Origin: an uncultured Clostridia bacterium
Lineage (GTDB): Bacteria > Bacillota > Clostridia > Oscillospirales > Acutalibacteraceae
Length of the DNA: 10,295 nucleotides
Reading direction: 5' to 3'
NCBI GenBank assembly: GCA_937877675.1
Contig: CALEIS010000054.1
Location: forward strand, 1-10,295
In this document: in pieces, positions 7,058 through 10,295 of the stretch
Layout: the number at the start of each line of letters is the position of its first letter
How positions within the stretch are numbered: the stretch's first letter is position 1
Position numbers and translations under genes: made by a program
The notes under the pieces: model-generated
The model's database searches: none
Seen by the model: the letters and a program-made list of their open reading frames with translations, nothing else
What the model was told of the DNA's origin: nothing

Positions 7058-7096
7058 TAAAAAAACTGCATATTCGCCCAAACGCAAAAATGCAGT
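7058..7096 (-). terminator. Riboswitch-controlled intrinsic terminator before mgtE
   Basis: On the minus strand the ACTGCAT arm (7096-7090) pairs with ATGCAGT (7071-7065), extended inward with small mismatches. A run of seven T occupies 7065-7059. An alternative antiterminator is available: CGAAATGCA (7116-7108), from the 3' side of the aptamer, can pair with TGCATTTTTG (7094-7085), which is part of the terminator 5' arm. This is the usual on/off arrangement of M-box leaders. Confidence 0.85.
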
Positions 7097-7111
7097 CAAT
7101 TATCCCTTGCA

Positions 7112-7260
7112 TTTCGTTCAAGCTTTAGCTTCGCAGGGCGATGAAATTACATTAAATCACACCTTGTTTTTTCGATGTGACTTGCTAACCAACTCATAGT
7201 GTCTCCACTATTTTGCGGCAGTAATCCGTATCCCTGTGGTAGCCTTACCTACCGAATAAG
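7112..7260 (-). promoter_or_regulatory. M-box (ykoK leader) Mg2+ riboswitch
   Basis: The minus strand carries the conserved M-box core in order: GTAGGTAAGGCT at about 7252-7241, GGGATACGGATTACTGCC at about 7233-7216, GTTAGCAAGTCACATCG at about 7189-7173, AAGGTGTGATTTAATG at about 7165-7150, and GAAGCTAAAGCTT near the 3' end at about 7132-7120. These match the Bacillus mgtE leader blocks GTTAGGTGAGGCT, GATACGCTGCTGCC, AAGGTGATTTTTAATG and GTGCTAAAGC. In known M-boxes, bound Mg2+ compacts the RNA and favours the downstream terminator. The gene controlled here is mgtE. The ends are approximate. Confidence 0.92.
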
Positions 7261-7273
7261 TTATTACTTATTT

Positions 7274-7302
7274 ATTATCAACCTTACAGTCCATTTTGTC
7301 AA
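7274..7302 (-). promoter_or_regulatory. Near-consensus promoter of mgtE
   Basis: Read on the minus strand, the -35 is TTGACA (7302-7297, perfect), the spacer is 17 bp and the -10 is GATAAT (7279-7274). Transcription should start near 7267, a few bases before the M-box. Such a strong promoter fits control by termination rather than by initiation. Confidence 0.88.
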
Positions 7303-7441
7303 TAGAAAATTTCGTAAAAACTCTTTATTTTTCGCATTTAATTGTTTGAGCAACTTGCACAATTGGTAATATTTGTTTTTATACAAATTTAACGAAAATG
7401 GTTTTAGGTGTTCATTTTTTGTTAAAATTTGTTTTTATTCG
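7303..7441. other. AT-rich intergenic DNA between divergent promoters
   Basis: There is no gene. The only pattern is a 12-bp direct repeat, ATTTGTTTTTAT, at 7371-7382 and 7427-7438. The first copy forms a weak inverted repeat with the following ACAAAT. In DNA this AT-rich the pattern may be chance. It could also be an operator for either divergent gene. Confidence 0.45.
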
Positions 7442-7470
7442 TTGAATACAACTTAAAAATATGATAAAAT
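7442..7470 (+). promoter_or_regulatory. Sigma-A-like promoter of the GPH-like transporter gene
   Basis: The -35 is TTGAAT at 7442-7447, the spacer is 17 bp and the -10 is TAAAAT at 7465-7470. The start would be near 7477, about 30 nt before the ATG. A TATAAT at 7486-7491 is too close to the ribosome binding site to be the main -10. Confidence 0.7.
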
Positions 7471-7507
7471 ACACAAGTTATATACTATAATATAAGGAGT
7501 GCAAAAA

Positions 7508-10126
7508 ATGAATTTAGCTCAAACAGTTAAATCAGGTGTTGACATGGTCAAAACCCATTGGAAAACACCACCAAAAGGCAGATATATGCCTTACAAAGAA
7601 ATAGCTGCTTACTCTGGCGGTGGTATCGGTGCGTACATGATTATTACACTCGGTAACGCTTGTCTTTTGGCTATGGGTAATACTCTCATTTCATCAACAC
7701 TTGGTGTTGGTCCAACTGATATGTATTTACTCTATGTTATCGCTATTCTTATCAATATTCCTTTCACTGGAATTCGTGCGACAATTATCGATAACACAAG
7801 AAATAAAGCAGGTAAATATCGTCCATACATAGTAAGAATGGCTATCCCTACTGCCGTTTTGTGTAACTTAATCGTATGGTTCCCTTATGATAAGTTAGGT
7901 CTTATCGTTGGTGAGGGTATGATATTCGGCAGAGAAAAGGATTATGTTGCTAAATGTGCCTTAATTCTTATTTTGAATATCTTACTTAACTTTATCTATT
8001 ATTTCTTCTACGACGGATATGAAAACCTTATCCACGTTCTTTCTCCTAACACACAGGAAAGAGCTGACGTTGCGTCAATCAAGAGCGTTGTTTACTCATT
8101 TGCTCCAACTGTAGTAAACCTTTTCACACCTATTATTGCTCAAAACATTTTCCATACAAACACAACAGACATTCGTGTTTACAGATTCCTCTACCCTATC
8201 CTTGGCGTTTTAGGTATCCTTCTTTGTATCGTTGTTTATAAGCACACTGAAGAAAAGATTGTTCAGGCAAGAACTCACGTTGTTCAGATTAAATTCACTG
8301 ATGCTCTTCGTGCAGTTGCAAAGAACAAGTACTTCTGGATTATCTCACTCGCAGGTTGGATTGGATTCCTTGAATCTGCTTACGCTAACATCCTCAACTG
8401 GCTTTACAACTATGGTGGTGCTTGTTCAGGTAACGTTTATGGTCTTGTTGTTACACTTTATGGTAATGCTTCACTTTGGGGTATGATTGCTGCTCCTTTC
8501 TGTATCAGAAAATGGGGTAAAAAATCTGTTCTTGTTGTTACAAACTTCATGAACATTGCATTCATCCTTATGATGCTCCCATTTACACAGGAAATCAACA
8601 ACCTTACAATCTGGCTTGTTATGGGTTGTCTTTACCTTAACGCTTTAATGGGTTCATTTGCACACATCCTCAACCCAACTATTCAGGCTGACATCCGTGA
8701 CTATCAGCAGTATCAGACTGGTGAAAGAATCGACGGTATGTTCTCTGCAGTTGCTACAATTGGTACAGTTATTACTCTTGGTACATCAGCTGTTCTCCCT
8801 GTTATCTACGAAAGAGGCGGCATTACAACTGAAATGGCTAAGAAGGTAACATCAGACCCTCAAGTTCTTAATCGTATGCTTGGTGACGGTAAAACCGTTG
8901 GTCAAATTCTTGCAGAACAAATGGAAGCTGGTCAGAACAACTATGTTAACCCTAACTCTGCGTTGTATGACTTAAGCATCTTCCTTCCTCTTATGCATGC
9001 TCTCATCATTATTGCTGCTGTTGGTGCTTTAATGAATGTTATCCCTTACTTCTGGTACGACTTTAATGAAAGAAAACAGAAGTCAGTTATCCGTGTACTT
9101 AAAGTTCGAGCACTCTTTGAAGACTATGGTAACGGTATCGTTGATGACGGTAAACTTGTTGAAGGTATCGACATCATCAGAAACGCAAGAGAAATGGCAG
9201 ACAAAGAGCCAAAGACTCTTGATAAAAAATCTTACAAATCAGTTAAGGGCAAGGCTGAGAAAAAAGCTGCTAAGAAGGCATATCAGGCTGATGTTCAATT
9301 TAACGAAGAAATCGAAATTTCAAAATTTGTATGTGATGAACTTGATAAGTTCTCAACAGAACTTTACAAATATCAGTACAATGTTGCAAAAGAAATTTAT
9401 GATGCAGGACTTAAAGGTCTTAAGCTCATGAAGCTTGATGAAATCCAGAAGGAACTTGCTGATGCAAAAGCAATGCCAAAAGCAACTAAGGAAGAAAAAG
9501 AAATCCGTAAGTTTGCAATTGAAAATGCTGGTAAGAAAATGTCTGCTTGCAAAGCAATTAGCAAGTACTTTGCAAACGAAGAACTTATTAAGCCTGACTT
9601 TACAGAGCTTGAAAAAATCTTTGATGTTGAAGATGCTTGTGATGAAAAGCTTAAGGCTCTCTATCTCGAATTAAGAGATGCTAGAAAAGACAGAGATGGC
9701 GCAAAAGTTAAGTCAGTCAAAGCTGACATCAAGGCTTATGAAGCTAAGAAGGCAGAAGCTAGAAAAGCTTCAAAAGCTGAAATGGATAAACATGCATACT
9801 TTGCTCGTGCTGCAAAACCTTATCTTGATGCTGAAAAGCTTGTTAACCAAGAAGAAAACTACAAGCATTATCAAGAACTTGATGCTATGTATGAAGAAGC
9901 AAAGGCTCGTTACGAAGCTAAGTTAGCAGAAGAGGAAGCTAGAATTCTTAAAGAAAAAGAAGAACAAGAAGCTTATGCAGCAGAATTGAAATCTAACAAG
10001 GGTTCAAAAGCTGCAAAGAATGATAAACAAAAAGTTGAAGATATCAGAATGCTCATCTTCTTACGTGATAGCGGTGAAATCACAGAAGAAGAATACAAAG
10101 AAAGAGTTGCTAAACTTTTTGAATAA
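7508..10126 (+). CDS. GPH/MelB-like MFS transporter with long SHOCT-ended cytoplasmic tail
   Basis: This 872-residue membrane protein is probably a sugar or glycoside transporter of the glycoside-pentoside-hexuronide branch of the MFS. Residues 36-515 contain twelve hydrophobic segments. The helix 2-3 loop has the family signature D95-NTR-x4-GKYRPY. D169, in the helix IV segment YYFFYDGYEN, matches a conserved MelB Asp by rough alignment. The helix-II aspartates of MelB (D55 and D59) align with I80 and I84, so ordinary Na+/H+ coupling is doubtful. A loop of about 50 residues (about 435-488) separates helices 11 and 12. MelB proteins end near residue 470. This one continues for about 350 residues of Lys/Glu/Ala-rich, probably coiled-coil helix, and ends in a SHOCT-like segment (839-872, ..LRDSGEITEEEY..). 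The ATG at 7508 is chosen because AAGGAG (7494-7499) is 8 nt upstream; the in-frame GTG at 7499 overlaps that site. It is monocistronic. The substrate is unknown. Confidence 0.88.
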   Translation: MNLAQTVKSGVDMVKTHWKTPPKGRYMPYKEIAAYSGGGIGAYMIITLGNACLLAMGNTLISSTLGVGPTDMYLLYVIAILINIPFTGIRATIIDNTRNKAGKYRPYIVRMAIPTAVLCNLIVWFPYDKLGLIVGEGMIFGREKDYVAKCALILILNILLNFIYYFFYDGYENLIHVLSPNTQERADVASIKSVVYSFAPTVVNLFTPIIAQNIFHTNTTDIRVYRFLYPILGVLGILLCIVVYKHTEEKIVQARTHVVQIKFTDALRAVAKNKYFWIISLAGWIGFLESAYANILNWLYNYGGACSGNVYGLVVTLYGNASLWGMIAAPFCIRKWGKKSVLVVTNFMNIAFILMMLPFTQEINNLTIWLVMGCLYLNALMGSFAHILNPTIQADIRDYQQYQTGERIDGMFSAVATIGTVITLGTSAVLPVIYERGGITTEMAKKVTSDPQVLNRMLGDGKTVGQILAEQMEAGQNNYVNPNSALYDLSIFLPLMHALIIIAAVGALMNVIPYFWYDFNERKQKSVIRVLKVRALFEDYGNGIVDDGKLVEGIDIIRNAREMADKEPKTLDKKSYKSVKGKAEKKAAKKAYQADVQFNEEIEISKFVCDELDKFSTELYKYQYNVAKEIYDAGLKGLKLMKLDEIQKELADAKAMPKATKEEKEIRKFAIENAGKKMSACKAISKYFANEELIKPDFTELEKIFDVEDACDEKLKALYLELRDARKDRDGAKVKSVKADIKAYEAKKAEARKASKAEMDKHAYFARAAKPYLDAEKLVNQEENYKHYQELDAMYEEAKARYEAKLAEEEARILKEKEEQEAYAAELKSNKGSKAAKNDKQKVEDIRMLIFLRDSGEITEEEYKERVAKLFE

Positions 10127-10140
10127 AAGATTATAATATA

Positions 10141-10185
10141 AATAAGAGGTAATACGGATTATTTCCATATTACCTCTTATTTTTT
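10141..10185 (+). terminator. Intrinsic terminator of the transporter gene
   Basis: A perfect 14-bp stem (10141-10154 with 10168-10181) is followed by T to 10185. A further GGA/TCC pairing inside the loop follows one mismatch. It lies 14 bp after the stop codon. The A-rich 5' flank is interrupted, so it probably works best on the + strand. Confidence 0.92.
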
Positions 10186-10270
10186 GTTCTGCCTTTGATT
10201 TGAAATATTTTTATTCGTTAAAGTGTAGGATTGACTAGACAAATTGGGAGTTTGTAGGGATAAACAATTC

Positions 10271-10295
10271 GTAGGGGTCGGCGTCCTCGACGACC
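10271..10295. repeat. Start of a GC-rich palindromic repeat, cut by window end
   Basis: GTAGG leads into a 20-bp near-perfect palindrome at 10276-10295 (GGTCGGCG-TCCT-CGACGACC, one mismatch). It is abruptly GC-rich after AT-rich DNA. I recall dispersed units of the form GTAGGG(G)-palindrome in intergenic regions of gut Clostridia. That is from memory. Related GTAGG words at 10224 and 10254 may be degenerate units. The 3' end is not visible. Confidence 0.55.

Noticed and set aside
7011..7199. Plus-strand open frame of about 60 codons opposite the mgtE leader
   Set aside because: It lies antisense to the M-box and its terminator, has no ribosome binding site, and its openness is explained by the conserved RNA structure.
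9036..9926. Several Lys/Leu/Ser-rich open frames within the transporter tail
   Set aside because: They are out-of-frame shadows of a Lys/Glu/Ala-rich coding sequence. The main frame continues unbroken.

Overview
The window looks like part of a chromosome from a low-GC, Gram-positive gut-type Clostridia, probably Ruminococcaceae/Oscillospiraceae. The evidence is AT-rich DNA, strong AAGGAG ribosome binding sites, sigma-A-like promoters, intrinsic terminators with T-runs, a clostridial-type ThrS and GC-rich dispersed hairpin repeats. The taxonomic placement is inference. Most of the window is housekeeping and transport. I see no phage, transposase, CRISPR array, tRNA or rRNA.

Layout. (1) At 1-3607 on +, thrS is almost complete; its ATG begins two bases before the window. 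It is followed 10 bp later by a tail-anchored calcineurin-like metallophosphoesterase, then a terminator. (2) At 3608-4050 is an intergenic stretch with a chain of six hairpins that includes a C6/G6-bounded repeat, then AT-rich DNA and a promoter. (3) At 4051-5575 on +, a two-gene unit holds a PHP-domain phosphoesterase (TTG start) and an unrecognised 189-residue protein. It ends at a terminator shared with the convergent gene. (4) At 5574-7302 on -, mgtE (Mg2+ channel/transporter) has a long leader. In order of transcription this is a near-consensus promoter, an M-box Mg2+ riboswitch, an intrinsic terminator with a competing antiterminator, a possible 22-codon leader ORF, a long hairpin, and then mgtE. 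(5) At 7442-10185 on +, a divergent promoter drives an 872-residue GPH/MelB-like MFS transporter. It carries an unusual cytoplasmic tail of about 350 residues, rich in Lys, Glu and Ala, that ends in a SHOCT-like segment. A strong terminator follows. (6) At 10186-10295 is the start of a second GC-rich palindromic repeat, cut by the window end.

How the parts relate. The thrS-phosphoesterase and PHP-hypothetical pairs look co-transcribed, but no shared pathway is evident. The mgtE leader is the best-supported regulatory system: high Mg2+ should fold the aptamer and terminate transcription before mgtE. Its least ordinary feature is that the mgtE ribosome binding site and first codons appear to be present twice, 118 bp apart, with the upstream copy opening a short ORF. 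The other candidate for novelty is the transporter. It lacks the two helix-II aspartates of MelB-type cation symporters and has the long SHOCT-ended tail.
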